Assembly: GCF_013410375.1 (NCBI RefSeq)
Contig: NZ_JACCFL010000001.1
Span: 2,480,001-2,544,000 of the forward strand
DNA from: Leifsonia shinshuensis
GTDB taxonomy: Bacteria > Actinomycetota > Actinomycetes > Actinomycetales > Microbacteriaceae
Direction: 5' to 3'
DNA: 64,000 nt
Both the position numbers and the translations under genes were made by a program. Positions 15,114 through 25,894 of the stretch are shown here, piece after piece. How positions within the stretch are numbered: the stretch's first letter is position 1; each line of letters starts with the position of its first letter. The notes beneath the pieces were generated by a model. It worked only from the letters and a program-made list of their open reading frames with translations, did not search any database and was not told where the DNA came from.

Positions 15114-15956
15114 ATGACCGACACCCAAGCCCCCGCCGATCCCGACGCCGTCCTCGCCCGGTACCACTCCCGCCGCGAGCAGGCCGTCACGGCGCCACAG
15201 GGCAACCTGGCGCTGGTGAACACCCAGTGGATCACCGGGGAGCCGGACTCCGAGCAGCCGGTCTGGGGCGTCCCCGGGCTCTGGTCGCCGCTGCCCGCGG
15301 GCCAGTCGGGGCTCAAGGTCACCGCCGCCGCCACCGATGACATCTTCGTCGACGAGGTGCTGGTGGACGGCTCCGCCATCGTGCGCGGCAAGGACGACCC
15401 GAACCCGGGCGCCATCCGCTTCAGCGACACAGTCACCGGCTTCGTCATCGCCAACGAGCAGGGCGAGTACGCGCTGCGGGTGTGGGACGCGCAGTCCGAG
15501 GACATCCAGAAGTTCGGCTCGATCGACGCCTTCCCGTTCAACCCGGAGTGGATCATCACGGCGACGTTCTCGCCGATCGAGGGCGGCAAGACGGTCGGCT
15601 TCGAGCACCTCAAAGACGACGGCGCGACCCGGGACATGGTCATCCCGGGCGAGATCACCTTCACGAAGGACGGCGTCGACTACAACCTCGCCGCGTTCAA
15701 GGCCGGGCGCGCGCTGCAGCTCGTCTTCTCCGACACCACGAACGGCGAGAGCACCTACTCGGTGGGCCGCTTCCTGTTCGTCGTCCCGAACGAGGACGGC
15801 ACGGTGACGCTCGACTTCAACCTCGCCGTGCTGCCGCCGTGCGCGTTCAGCTACAACTTCAACTGCCCGCTGCCGCCCGCGCAGAACCGTTTCGCCGTGC
15901 CGATCGAGGCCGGCGAGAAGAACGTGCTGGACAAGGACGGCAACCTCCTGCACTGA
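15114..15956 (+). CDS. DUF1684 protein
   Basis: The 280-residue protein has the DUF1684 pattern: an N-terminal LVNTQWI segment, a beta-rich core (FPFNPEWIITATF, then GRFLFVV) and the C-terminal signature CAFSYNFNCPLPPAQNRFAVPIEAGEK. It has no signal peptide and is probably cytosolic. The biochemical function of the family is unknown. ATG at 15114 has GAGG 9 nt upstream; ATG at 15105 is too close to that site. It converges with the PadR gene. Confidence 0.88.
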   Translation: MTDTQAPADPDAVLARYHSRREQAVTAPQGNLALVNTQWITGEPDSEQPVWGVPGLWSPLPAGQSGLKVTAAATDDIFVDEVLVDGSAIVRGKDDPNPGAIRFSDTVTGFVIANEQGEYALRVWDAQSEDIQKFGSIDAFPFNPEWIITATFSPIEGGKTVGFEHLKDDGATRDMVIPGEITFTKDGVDYNLAAFKAGRALQLVFSDTTNGESTYSVGRFLFVVPNEDGTVTLDFNLAVLPPCAFSYNFNCPLPPAQNRFAVPIEAGEKNVLDKDGNLLH

Positions 15957-15979
15957 CCTGCGCCGTCAGTCCGGAGTCG

Positions 15980-16546
15980 TCACTCCAGCGCCGCCGCCGG
16001 CTTGCGGCCGCGGCGGGGACGCTCGGGGCAGCGGGGCTGCACCAGCGCGCCCGGGTGCGCGGCCAGGGCCTTGGCGACCTCGTCCAGCCATTCGATCGCG
16101 GCGCGGGCGCCGAGCTCCGCGGCGCGGTTGGCGGCCAGCACCGCACGGGAGTCCGCGTCGTGCGTGAGCTCGCGGATGCGCTCGGCGAACGCCGCGCGGT
16201 AGTCGGCGACGACCGCCGCGGCGTCGGCGCCCTCGAGCGACGCGGCCACCAGCACCTGGTCCTGCATCTCGTCCCAGTCCGGGCGGGCGTCGCGGGGGCC
16301 CGCCGTCAGCCAGGCCGCGGCCTCGACGGCCCCGGCCGCCGTGAGCCGGTAGAGCGGCAGGCCGTCCTCGGTCTCGCCCGCCGACTCGATCAGCCCCTGC
16401 TCGGTCATCCGGTCGAGCGTGGAGTACACCTGCCCGGCATTGAGCTGGCGGCGGTTGGCCGCGCGCAGGAGGAACTCGTTCTGGAGCTGGGAGCCGTAGG
16501 CGGGGCCCTGGGTCAGCACCGCGAGGAAACCATACTGGACCGACAT
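15980..16546 (-). CDS. PadR-family transcriptional regulator
   Basis: The 188-residue protein begins directly with the PadR winged helix (about residues 1-85: QYGFLAVLTQGPAYGSQLQ, then NAGQVYSTLDRMTEQGLIE). A C-terminal helical dimerisation region of the PadR_C/Vir_act_alpha_C type follows. Its start codon lies inside a perfect 13-bp palindrome and only 7 nt behind a TAGCAT -10, so the transcript is probably leaderless and self-repressed. It is divergent from the DUF3145 gene, the other possible target. Confidence 0.9.
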   Translation of the reverse strand: MSVQYGFLAVLTQGPAYGSQLQNEFLLRAANRRQLNAGQVYSTLDRMTEQGLIESAGETEDGLPLYRLTAAGAVEAAAWLTAGPRDARPDWDEMQDQVLVAASLEGADAAAVVADYRAAFAERIRELTHDADSRAVLAANRAAELGARAAIEWLDEVAKALAAHPGALVQPRCPERPRRGRKPAAALE

Positions 16547-16556
16547 ACCGGGTATG
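16544..16556. promoter_or_regulatory. PadR operator palindrome overlapping -10 and start codon
   Basis: CATACC-G-GGTATG is a perfect 13-bp palindrome that includes the PadR ATG (16546-16544) and touches the TAGCAT -10 hexamer (16559-16554, minus strand). Binding here would block initiation directly. Confidence 0.6.
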
Positions 16557-16621
16557 CTATTCCGCCTCCGGAGGATTGGCACCCCGGAACGCCGCCGCGC
16601 GGGAATCGCCGAATCACAATC

Positions 16622-16651
16622 TTGTAACTCGGGCGCGTTCTCCGGCATAAT
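16622..16651 (+). promoter_or_regulatory. Candidate -35/-10 promoter for the DUF3145 gene
   Basis: TTGTAA (16622-16627) and CATAAT (16646-16651) are separated by 18 nt and lie about 80 nt upstream of the DUF3145 start. This is a plausible housekeeping promoter with a long leader. Confidence 0.35.
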
Positions 16652-16728
16652 CGCGGTAGTCAACTTCATAGAAGTCATGGAATCCGTTCGCGGTCGTAGG
16701 GGAAGACGTACCGACGAAGGAGGAAACC

Positions 16729-17232
16729 ATGACGGCTCACGCAGCTCGAGGAGTGCTCTACGTGCACTCCTCTCCCAGCGCGCTCTGCCCGCACATCGAG
16801 TGGGCGGCAGGACGCGCACTCGGTCGCGCCGTCAACTTCACGTGGGAGACGCAGCCGGTCCTGAAGGGCGCCCAGCGCACCGAGTTCTTCTGGGACGGAC
16901 CCCAGGGCACCGGAGCGCGCCTGGCGACGGCGCTGCGCGGCTGGGAGCACCTGCGCTACGAGGTCACCGAGGACGCCGGCCTCGGCACCGACGGCGGCCG
17001 CTGGATGCACACCCCCGACCTCGGCATCTTCTTCGTCCAGACCGACACCGCCGGCAACACCGTGGTGCCGGAGGACCGCATCCGCTACGCGATGGAGGTG
17101 GCCGGCTCCAACCCGCTCGAACTGCACCGCGAGCTGCGGCTCGCGCTCGGCCAGGCCTGGGACGACGAGCTGGAGCCGTTCCGCCGCGCCCACGACGACA
17201 CCTCCGTCATCTGGCTGCACAAGGTCGGCTGA
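16729..17232 (+). CDS. DUF3145 protein
   Basis: The 167-residue protein matches the actinobacterial DUF3145 pattern: an N-terminal GVLYVHSSPSALCPHIEWA, FTWETQPVL, and a C-terminal TSVIWLHKVG. No membrane segment is visible and the molecular function is unknown. The ATG follows an excellent AAGGAGG site. It sits beside the fab cluster, pointing towards it, as it does in other actinobacteria, which hints at a link with lipid synthesis (inference). A strong two-way terminator follows. Confidence 0.88.
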   Translation: MTAHAARGVLYVHSSPSALCPHIEWAAGRALGRAVNFTWETQPVLKGAQRTEFFWDGPQGTGARLATALRGWEHLRYEVTEDAGLGTDGGRWMHTPDLGIFFVQTDTAGNTVVPEDRIRYAMEVAGSNPLELHRELRLALGQAWDDELEPFRRAHDDTSVIWLHKVG

Positions 17233-17282
17233 CGCCAGACTCCCGCGACGGGCCCGGCCCAGCCGCCCGCACGCGGTGAACA

Positions 17283-17318
17283 GAAGAAGGCCCCGGTCAT
17301 TCGACCGGGGCCTTCTTC
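17283..17318. terminator. Bidirectional intrinsic terminator
   Basis: A perfect 16-bp stem (17283-17298 with 17303-17318) has an ATTC loop and GAAG/CTTC ends. It separates the convergent DUF3145 and fabF genes and can work on both strands. Confidence 0.85.
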
Positions 17319-17327
17319 ACACCCGCC

Positions 17328-17381
17328 AAACGTGACTAGTCGCGGAAATCGACGATGCGATTCCCGCGACTACTCACGTTT
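17328..17381. repeat. Long inverted repeat (18-bp arms) next to the fabF end
   Basis: The arms 17328-17345 and 17364-17381 pair over 18 bp with one mismatch. The 18-nt interior can pair again through AATCG/CGATT, so the whole element forms a long hairpin. It lies 7 bp beyond the fabF stop and is separate from the terminator, so its role is unexplained. Confidence 0.75.
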
Positions 17382-17388
17382 CGTGTGG

Positions 17389-18624
17389 TCAGACCGAGCG
17401 GATCGCGACGACGGCGTTGTGGCCGCCGAAGCCGAACGAGTTGCTGATCGCCAGCTGCGGGCCGTCGCCGAGCGGCTGCGGCTCGCCGGAGACCTTCAGC
17501 GGGATCGCCGGGTCCATCTCGGTGATGTTGATCGTCGGCGGGGCGACGCGGTCGCGCAGCGCGAAGATCGTGAACACGGCTTCCAGCGCGCCGGTGCCGC
17601 CGAGGAGGTGGCCGGTGGACGCCTTGGTGGCCGAGACCGGGATGTCGTGCACCCGCTCGCCGAACACCTCGCGCAGGGCGACGTACTCGGACGGGTCGCC
17701 GACCGGGGTGCTGGTGGCGTGCGCGTTGATGTGGGTGACCTCGTCGGGGGAGACCCCGGCCTGCTCGAGCGCGAGGCGGACGGCACGGCTGGCGCCGCGG
17801 CCCTCCGGGTCGTTGGCGGTGATGTGGTACGAGTCGGCCGTGACGCCGCCGCCGACGATCTCCGCGTAGATGCGGGCGCCGCGGGCGAGCGCGTGCTCCT
17901 CGGTCTCCAGCACCAGGCTCGCGGCGCCCTCGCCCATGACGAAGCCGTCGCGGTCGACGCTGTAGGGGCGGGAGGCGGTGGCCGGGTCGTCGTTGCGGCG
18001 TGACAGCGCCTGCATCGACGCGAACGACGCGATCGTGATCGGGTGGATGGCGGACTCCGTGCCGCCGGCGATGACGACGTCGGCGAGACCGGCCTGGAGG
18101 TGCTCGTAGGCGTTGACGAGCGACTCGGTGCTCGACGCGCAGGCGGAGGCGACGGTGCGCGCGAAGGCGCGGGCCTCGAAGTGCATGGACACCGCGGCGG
18201 ACGCGGCGTTCGGCATGAGCATCGGGACGGTCATCGGGAGCACGCGGCGCGGGCCGCGCTCGCGCAGGGTGTCCCACGCGTCGAGGAGGGTCCAGACGCC
18301 GCCGATGCCGGTGGCGTAGTCGACGCCGAGGCGCTCGGGCGCGACCTCGGGGGAGCCGGCGTCGGCCCAGGCCTCCAGCGCCGAGACCAGCGCGAACTGG
18401 CTGGACGGGTCGAGACGCTTGGCGGTCGGCCGGTCGAGGATGGTGTCCGGCCGCACCTTCGCCTCCGCGGCGAACGTGACGGGCAGCTCCAGCTCGGCCA
18501 CCCAGTCGTGGGTGAGGCTGCGGGCCCCCGACTCGCCGGCCAGCAGCGCTGCCCAGCTCTCGGGGGCGGTGCCACCGAGCGGGGAGGATGCGCCCACGCC
18601 GGTGACGACGATCTTCTTGGTCAT
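17389..18624 (-). CDS. fabF: 3-oxoacyl-ACP synthase II (KAS II)
   Basis: The 411-residue condensing enzyme has the catalytic cysteine in VASACASSTES, histidines in NAHATSTPVGD and TKASTGHLLGG, and the C-terminal FGFGGHNAV. It elongates acyl-ACP with malonyl-ACP in type II fatty acid synthesis. The start at 18624 has GGAG 9 nt upstream and matches the conserved MTKKIVVTG opening; nine earlier in-frame codons are ignored. It is the last gene of aceE-fasR-fabD-fabH-acpP-fabF. A 114-bp gap to acpP contains no gene. Confidence 0.95.
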   Translation of the reverse strand: MTKKIVVTGVGASSPLGGTAPESWAALLAGESGARSLTHDWVAELELPVTFAAEAKVRPDTILDRPTAKRLDPSSQFALVSALEAWADAGSPEVAPERLGVDYATGIGGVWTLLDAWDTLRERGPRRVLPMTVPMLMPNAASAAVSMHFEARAFARTVASACASSTESLVNAYEHLQAGLADVVIAGGTESAIHPITIASFASMQALSRRNDDPATASRPYSVDRDGFVMGEGAASLVLETEEHALARGARIYAEIVGGGVTADSYHITANDPEGRGASRAVRLALEQAGVSPDEVTHINAHATSTPVGDPSEYVALREVFGERVHDIPVSATKASTGHLLGGTGALEAVFTIFALRDRVAPPTINITEMDPAIPLKVSGEPQPLGDGPQLAISNSFGFGGHNAVVAIRSV

Positions 18625-18738
18625 AACGGCAACTCCGTGTAGTCGGAACAACGGTGCAGCGCGCAGAGCGCTGCTACCCGCGCGGGCGGCGCCTCGGGCG
18701 AGGCGCGCCCGCGCGGAGGAAGTGTGTTCTTGCGGTGC

Positions 18739-18990
18739 TCAGGCGTCCTGCGCCTTGACGATGAACTCGACGGCGTCACCGACGGTCTTCAGGTTCTTGA
18801 CCTCTTCGTCCGGGATCTTCACGTCGAACTTGTCCTCGGCGTTGACCACGATGGTCATCATCGAGATCGAGTCGATGTCGAGGTCGTCGGTGAACGACTT
18901 GTCCAGCTCAACCGTGTCGGTCGCGATGCCAGTCTCGTCGTTGATGAGCTCGGCCAGGCCGGCAAGAACTTCTTCGGTGGACAATGCCAT
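18739..18990 (-). CDS. acpP: Acyl carrier protein
   Basis: The 83-residue acidic protein has the phosphopantetheine serine in DIDSISMM, where DSI replaces the more usual DSL. Length and charge are typical of ACP. It carries growing acyl chains for FabD, FabH and FabF, encoded on either side. An AAGGAGA site precedes the ATG. A hairpin spanning the fabH stop lies upstream and may set the higher ACP level usually needed. Confidence 0.96.
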   Translation of the reverse strand: MALSTEEVLAGLAELINDETGIATDTVELDKSFTDDLDIDSISMMTIVVNAEDKFDVKIPDEEVKNLKTVGDAVEFIVKAQDA

Positions 18991-19034
18991 GGTGTTTTCT
19001 CCTTGAGGGGGTGTCGTTTTGACCGTTGATCAGT

Positions 19035-19050
19035 CTAGGGCAGGCCCTAG
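19035..19050. promoter_or_regulatory. Intercistronic hairpin at the fabH stop
   Basis: CTAGGGC-AG-GCCCTAG is a perfect 7-bp inverted repeat that includes the fabH stop codon. There is no T tract. It may protect or process the mRNA between fabH and acpP. A TAGACT on the minus strand (19039-19034) could also be an acpP promoter element. Confidence 0.4.
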
Positions 19051-20051
19051 GGGAGCACGACGACCTGCGCGCCGAAGACCAGACCGGCGCCGAAGCCGAT
19101 CTGGAGCGCGAGACCGCCGGACAGTTCGGGGTGCTCCTGCAGGAGCCGGTGCGTGGCGAGCGGGATCGAGGCGGCCGACGTGTTGCCGGTCGTCTCGATG
19201 TCGCGCGCGATCGCGACCGTCTCCGGCAGCTTGAGCTGCTTGGCGAACTCGTCCACGATCCGCATGTTCGCCTGGTGCGGGATGAAGGCCGCGAGCTGGT
19301 CGGGCGTGACGCCGGCGGCGTCGAGCGCGTGCTTGGCGACCTTCGCCATCTCCCAGACCGCCCAGCGGAAGACGGTCTGGCCGTCCTGTCGGAGGGTCGG
19401 CCACGGGGCCTCGCCGTCGCGGAACTCGGTGAGCGTGTTGCCCATCCCGACCGCGCCGGCCTTGGAGCCGTCCGAGCCCCACACCGTCTTGGCGATGCCG
19501 GGGTACTCGCTCGGGCCGATCACGACGGCGCCCGCGCCGTCGCCCAGCAGGAACGAGATGGTGCGGTCCGTCGGGTCGACGACGTCGGAGAGCTTCTCGG
19601 CGCCGACGACGAGCGCGTAGTGCGCCTGGCCGGTGCGGATGAGCGCGTCCGCCTGGGCGACCGCGTAGGCGTAGCCGGCGCAGGCCGCGTTCATGTCGTA
19701 CGCGGCGGCCGGGTTGGCGCCGACGTTGTCGGCCAGTACGGCGGCCAGCGACGGCGTCTGCTGCGGGTTCGAGATGGTCGCGACGATCACCGCGTCGATC
19801 AGCTTGGGGTCGACGCCAGACTTCGCGATGGCCTCCTTGGAGGCCTCGGTGGCGAGGTCCACCGCGCCGACGTCGTGGCTGGCCCGGGTGCGGGTGATGA
19901 TGCCGGTGCGCTGGCGGATCCACTCGTCGGAGGAGTCGATCGGGCCGACCAGGTCGTCGTTCGGGACCACGAGGTCGCCGCGGGCTGCGCCGATCGAGAG
20001 GATGCGGGTGTACTGCGGGCCGTGGGACTGCTGCAGGGTGGGGTGGGTCAT
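19047..20051 (-). CDS. fabH: 3-oxoacyl-ACP synthase III
   Basis: The 334-residue enzyme has the FabH catalytic triad: Cys in DMNAACAGYAYA, His in FIPHQANMRI and Asn in TTGNTSAAS. SSDEWIRQRTGI is present near the N-terminus. It starts fatty acid synthesis by condensing an acyl-CoA with malonyl-ACP. Branched primers are usual in this group, although the sequence does not prove it. AGGAGG precedes the ATG. It starts 13 bp after fabD ends. Confidence 0.95.
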   Translation of the reverse strand: MTHPTLQQSHGPQYTRILSIGAARGDLVVPNDDLVGPIDSSDEWIRQRTGIITRTRASHDVGAVDLATEASKEAIAKSGVDPKLIDAVIVATISNPQQTPSLAAVLADNVGANPAAAYDMNAACAGYAYAVAQADALIRTGQAHYALVVGAEKLSDVVDPTDRTISFLLGDGAGAVVIGPSEYPGIAKTVWGSDGSKAGAVGMGNTLTEFRDGEAPWPTLRQDGQTVFRWAVWEMAKVAKHALDAAGVTPDQLAAFIPHQANMRIVDEFAKQLKLPETVAIARDIETTGNTSAASIPLATHRLLQEHPELSGGLALQIGFGAGLVFGAQVVVLP

Positions 20052-20064
20052 GGCTGCGGTCCTC

Positions 20065-20985
20065 CTAGGCGGCCTGGTCGATGAGGTCGAACGCGGCGGG
20101 CAGGTCGTCCGGCGTCTTCACCGCGACCGCGGGCACGCCCTTCAGCCCGCGCTTGGCGAGGCCGACGAGCGCGCCGGCGGGCGCGACCTCGATGATGCCG
20201 GTGACGCCGGCGTCCTGGAACGCCTGCATGTCGAGGTCCCAGCGCACGGGCGAGGAGACCTGGCCGACGAGCAGGCGGACGAACTCGGCGCCGTCGGAGA
20301 CCTCCGAGCCGTCCTTGTTGGTCCAGAGCCGCAGCGTCGGGTCGTTCGTGGTGAGCGTCGCGGCGAACGCCTCCAGCGCGGGGACGGCGGGCGCCATGTA
20401 GCGCGTGTGGAAGGCGCCGGCGACCTGCAGCGGGATGACGCGGGCGCGAGCCGGCGGCTCCTCGGCGAGCTTCGCAAGGGCGTCGAGGTCGCCGGCGACG
20501 ACGATCTGGCCGCCGCCGTTGTAGTTGGCGGGGGAGAGGCCGAGGGCGTCCAGCTTCGCGAGCAGCTCGTCCTCGTCGGCGCCGATCACGGCGCTCATTC
20601 CCGTGCGCACCTCCGCGGCCGCGCGGGCCATCGCGGCGCCGCGCTCGCGGACGAACGCGACGGCGTCGGTCTCGGACAGCACGCCGGCGCCGGCCGCGGC
20701 GGTCAGCTCGCCGACCGAGTGACCGGCGATGCCGCCGATCTTGTCGCGGCGGCCATCGGCGAACAGCGCCGAGAGCGTGAGCAGGCCGGCCGACACGATC
20801 AGCGGCTGGGCCACCGCGGTGTCGCGGATGGTGTCCGCGTCGCTCACCGTGCCGTGCGCGACGAGGTCGATGCCGACGGCGTCGGAGATGCGGGTGAGCT
20901 GGTCACGGAACGACGGTTCGGTGAGCCACGGGTCGAGGAAGCCGGGGGTCTGGGAACCCTGTCCCGGGCACGCGATGACGATCAC
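20065..20985 (-). CDS. fabD: Malonyl-CoA:ACP transacylase
   Basis: The 306-residue acyltransferase has GQGSQ near the N-terminus, the active serine in GHSVGE and the His of AGAFHTRYM. It loads malonyl units on ACP for FabH and FabF. The GTG start at 20985 is preceded by CAGACT 7 nt upstream, a weak form of the leaderless -10 seen elsewhere. The 93-bp gap after fasR holds a TTGT/ACAA palindrome, the likely FasR control point. Confidence 0.95.
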   Translation of the reverse strand: MIVIACPGQGSQTPGFLDPWLTEPSFRDQLTRISDAVGIDLVAHGTVSDADTIRDTAVAQPLIVSAGLLTLSALFADGRRDKIGGIAGHSVGELTAAAGAGVLSETDAVAFVRERGAAMARAAAEVRTGMSAVIGADEDELLAKLDALGLSPANYNGGGQIVVAGDLDALAKLAEEPPARARVIPLQVAGAFHTRYMAPAVPALEAFAATLTTNDPTLRLWTNKDGSEVSDGAEFVRLLVGQVSSPVRWDLDMQAFQDAGVTGIIEVAPAGALVGLAKRGLKGVPAVAVKTPDDLPAAFDLIDQAA

Positions 20986-21052
20986 GGGTTCAAGTCTGCC
21001 AATCTTCCGCCGCGCGGATGTGTCGGATGTGGATGAACTATGCGTCGAAGCT

Positions 21053-21068
21053 TTGTGGATGTCTACAA
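21053..21068. promoter_or_regulatory. Palindrome upstream of fabD, possible FasR operator
   Basis: TTGTGGATGTCTACAA pairs in six of eight positions (TTGT-N-GA / TC-N-ACAA). It lies in the only sizeable gap of the fasR-fabDH-acpP-fabF run. Confidence 0.45.
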
Positions 21069-21078
21069 GGAGCCGGGA

Positions 21079-22287
21079 TCAATGCCGCCGCGGCGCGTCC
21101 GGTTCGTTGATCGAGCCGACGATCAGCGCCGCCTGCAGGATCAGCGCCTCCCTGGCCCCGGTGGCGTCCCAGCCGATCACCTCGGAGACCCGCTTGAGCC
21201 GGTACCGCACCGTGTTCGGGTGCACGAACAGCTCGCGCGCCGTGGCCTCCAGCGAACGGCCGTTGTCCAGGTAGCACCACAGCGTCGTGAGGAGCTCGGT
21301 GGAGTACGCCTGGAGCGGCCGGTAGATCCGGCTGATCAGCGTGGCCCGCGCGAGACCGTCGCCCGCGAGCGCCCGCTCGGGGAGCAGGTCGTCGGCGTGC
21401 ACCGGACGCGGGCAGTTGCGCCACGCCTTGGCGACGGCGAAGCCGGCCAGGGCCGCTTTCGCGCTCTTGGACGCGTCGACCAGGCTCGCCACCTCGTGGC
21501 CGAGCACCAGGTGGCCCGGGCCGAAGCCCGGCTCCAGCTGCTGCGCGATCTCCAGGAAGCTGACCGCGGGGGCGGCGCCGATGGCCTCCTCCGACGTGCC
21601 GTCGCTCGGGACCGCCCGGCCGATCACCAGCACCAGCCGGCTGCCCTGCACGCCGATGAGCACGTCGGCGGACATGTGCCGCGCGGTGCGGCGCAGCTGG
21701 TCGACGTCGAGCATCTTCGGGGCGGTGCCCACCAGGACGCTCACCTCGCCGTGGCCGTGCCAGCCGAGCGCGGCGATCCGGCTGGGCAGCTCGTCGTCGT
21801 ACTCGCCCGTGAGGATGCTGTCGACGACCAGCGCCTCCAGCCGCGCGTCCCAGAGGCCGCGGGCCTCGGCGGCCCGGGCGTACACGTCGGCCGCCGCGAA
21901 CGCGATCTCGCGCGAGTACAGGAGGATGGCCTCCTTGAGCGCCTCGTTGCCGCCGCTCTTCACGCGCTCCTCGACCACCTCCACGGTGATCTTGATGAGC
22001 TGCAGGGTCTGCTGCAGGCTGACGCTCCGGAGCAGCTCACGAGGAGCCGCCCCGAAGACGTCGGCCGCGATCCACGGCGTCGAGCGCGGGTCGTCGAACC
22101 ACGAGATGAAGGACGAGATGCCGGCCTGGGCGACCAGGCCGACCGCGCTGCGGCGGCCGGGGGGCATGTCCCGGTACCAGGGGAGCGTGTCCTCCAGCCG
22201 CTTCAGCGTGGTCGTGGCGAGTTCGCCCGAGATCTTGCGCAGCCACGCAAGCGTCTCGGACTTCGTCCTCTCCGGTGTCGTCGGCAC
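21079..22287 (-). CDS. fasR: FasR-like PucR/CdaR-family regulator of fatty acid synthesis
   Basis: The 402-residue protein has a long N-terminal helical sensor region, a central GGDEF-like/CdaR segment and a C-terminal PucR-type helix-turn-helix (about 345-385: RSLEATARELFVHPNTVRYR). Streptomyces coelicolor FasR has this architecture and lies directly before fabD, where it activates the fab operon; the same position here supports the name. The GTG at 22287 begins 11 bp after the aceE stop, so pyruvate dehydrogenase E1 and the fab regulator probably share a transcript. The effector is unknown. Confidence 0.88.
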   Translation of the reverse strand: MPTTPERTKSETLAWLRKISGELATTTLKRLEDTLPWYRDMPPGRRSAVGLVAQAGISSFISWFDDPRSTPWIAADVFGAAPRELLRSVSLQQTLQLIKITVEVVEERVKSGGNEALKEAILLYSREIAFAAADVYARAAEARGLWDARLEALVVDSILTGEYDDELPSRIAALGWHGHGEVSVLVGTAPKMLDVDQLRRTARHMSADVLIGVQGSRLVLVIGRAVPSDGTSEEAIGAAPAVSFLEIAQQLEPGFGPGHLVLGHEVASLVDASKSAKAALAGFAVAKAWRNCPRPVHADDLLPERALAGDGLARATLISRIYRPLQAYSTELLTTLWCYLDNGRSLEATARELFVHPNTVRYRLKRVSEVIGWDATGAREALILQAALIVGSINEPDAPRRH

Positions 22288-22298
22288 GGGCCCGCGGT

Positions 22299-25025
<2,727 letters not shown>

Positions 25026-25074
25026 CCTCGACCTCTTTCTTGTGTCGGATGGATCGTGGAAGGAGCGCATCCGC

Positions 25075-25091
25075 TTGTCGGGTCACGACAA
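25075..25091. promoter_or_regulatory. Palindrome in the aceE leader/promoter
   Basis: TTGTCG-GGTCA-CGACAA is a perfect 6-5-6 palindrome 50 bp upstream of the aceE GTG. Its TTGT/ACAA ends resemble the site before fabD, with one base more spacing. A TAGGCT (25119-25114, minus strand) could be the -10. Confidence 0.5.
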
Positions 25092-25250
25092 ATCCGCGGG
25101 CACCATCGTTCAGCCTAGCCGCAACTCGGGACCACCGGTGACCGCCCGAGAACCCTCACGGGTTGGCGCTTCCGGCGGCCGGGTCTATGCTGTGTCCTCG
25201 TGCGCCGGCCGGGTGGAATCGTCCCCGGGGCGCTGAAAGGACACCGTCAC

Positions 25251-25721
25251 ATGGCTCTGGAGAACGACACCCAGGCTCCCGACTTCGAACTGCTCGACCA
25301 GCACGGCCGCTCGGTCCGGCTGAGCGACTTCCGCGGCGACAAGGCCGTCGCCCTGGTCTTCTTCCCGCTCGCGTTCTCGGGCACCTGCACGGGCGAGCTG
25401 TGCGCGCTGCGCGACAACCTGGCGATGTTCCAGGACCACCGCGTGGAGCTGCTGGCGATCTCGGTCGACTCCAAGTACACGCTGCGCGCGTGGGCGGAGC
25501 AGGAGGGCTACGACTTCAGCCTGCTCGCCGACTTCTGGCCGCACGGGGAGACCGCCAAGGAGTACGGCGTCTTCCTGCAGGAGAAGGGCTTCGCCAACCG
25601 TGCGACGTTCCTCATCGACGAGAACGGCATCATCCGCGCCTCCTTCATCACCGCGCCGGGCGAGGCCCGCTCGATCGAGGCGTACCGCGCCGCGCTGGAC
25701 CTGCTGCCGGCGCACGTCTGA
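25251..25721 (+). CDS. Peroxiredoxin (AhpE/Bcp type)
   Basis: The 156-residue thioredoxin-fold protein has the peroxidatic cysteine in FPLAFSGTCTGELCALRDN, with a second Cys five residues on. The pattern is closest to the one-Cys AhpE group. It reduces hydroperoxides, protecting the cytosol. The ATG has AAGGA 9 nt upstream. It is divergent from aceE and followed by tRNA-Val. Confidence 0.92.
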   Translation: MALENDTQAPDFELLDQHGRSVRLSDFRGDKAVALVFFPLAFSGTCTGELCALRDNLAMFQDHRVELLAISVDSKYTLRAWAEQEGYDFSLLADFWPHGETAKEYGVFLQEKGFANRATFLIDENGIIRASFITAPGEARSIEAYRAALDLLPAHV

Positions 25722-25752
25722 CCCTCCCGCCCGCTAGGCTGGAGGGCGTCCA

Positions 25753-25825
25753 GGGCCTTTAGCTCAGCTGGTAGAGCGCCACGTTTACACCGTGGATGTC
25801 ATCGGTTCGAACCCGGTAGGGCCCA
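25753..25825 (+). tRNA. tRNA-Val (anticodon TAC)
   Basis: Acceptor GGGCCTT/AGGGCCC, D-arm GCTC/GAGC, anticodon stem CCACG/CGTGG with TAC at 25786-25788, and T-arm ATCGG/CCGGT with a TTCGAAC loop. The discriminator is A at 25825. TAGGCT at 25735 is a likely -10. Confidence 0.95.
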
Positions 25826-25839
25826 CCTCTCCCACACGC

Positions 25840-25878
25840 GTCATCGGTTCGAAGCAGTGCCGCGAGGTAGGGCCCACC
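25840..25878 (+). repeat. Partial duplication of the tRNA-Val 3' end
   Basis: Two blocks of the tRNA recur just downstream: GTCATCGGTTCGAA (25798-25811 and 25840-25853) and GGTAGGGCCCACC (25815-25827 and 25866-25878). In the second copy the 3-nt spacer is 12 nt. It could be an attachment-site relic or a local tandem duplication. Confidence 0.8.
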
Positions 25879-25881
25879 ATC

Positions 25882-25887
25882 TAGACT
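25882..25887 (+). promoter_or_regulatory. -10 hexamer TAGACT, leaderless
   Basis: TAGACT ends 7 nt before the ATG at 25895. It lies directly after the duplicated tRNA end. Confidence 0.5.
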
Positions 25888-25894
25888 CCCACCC

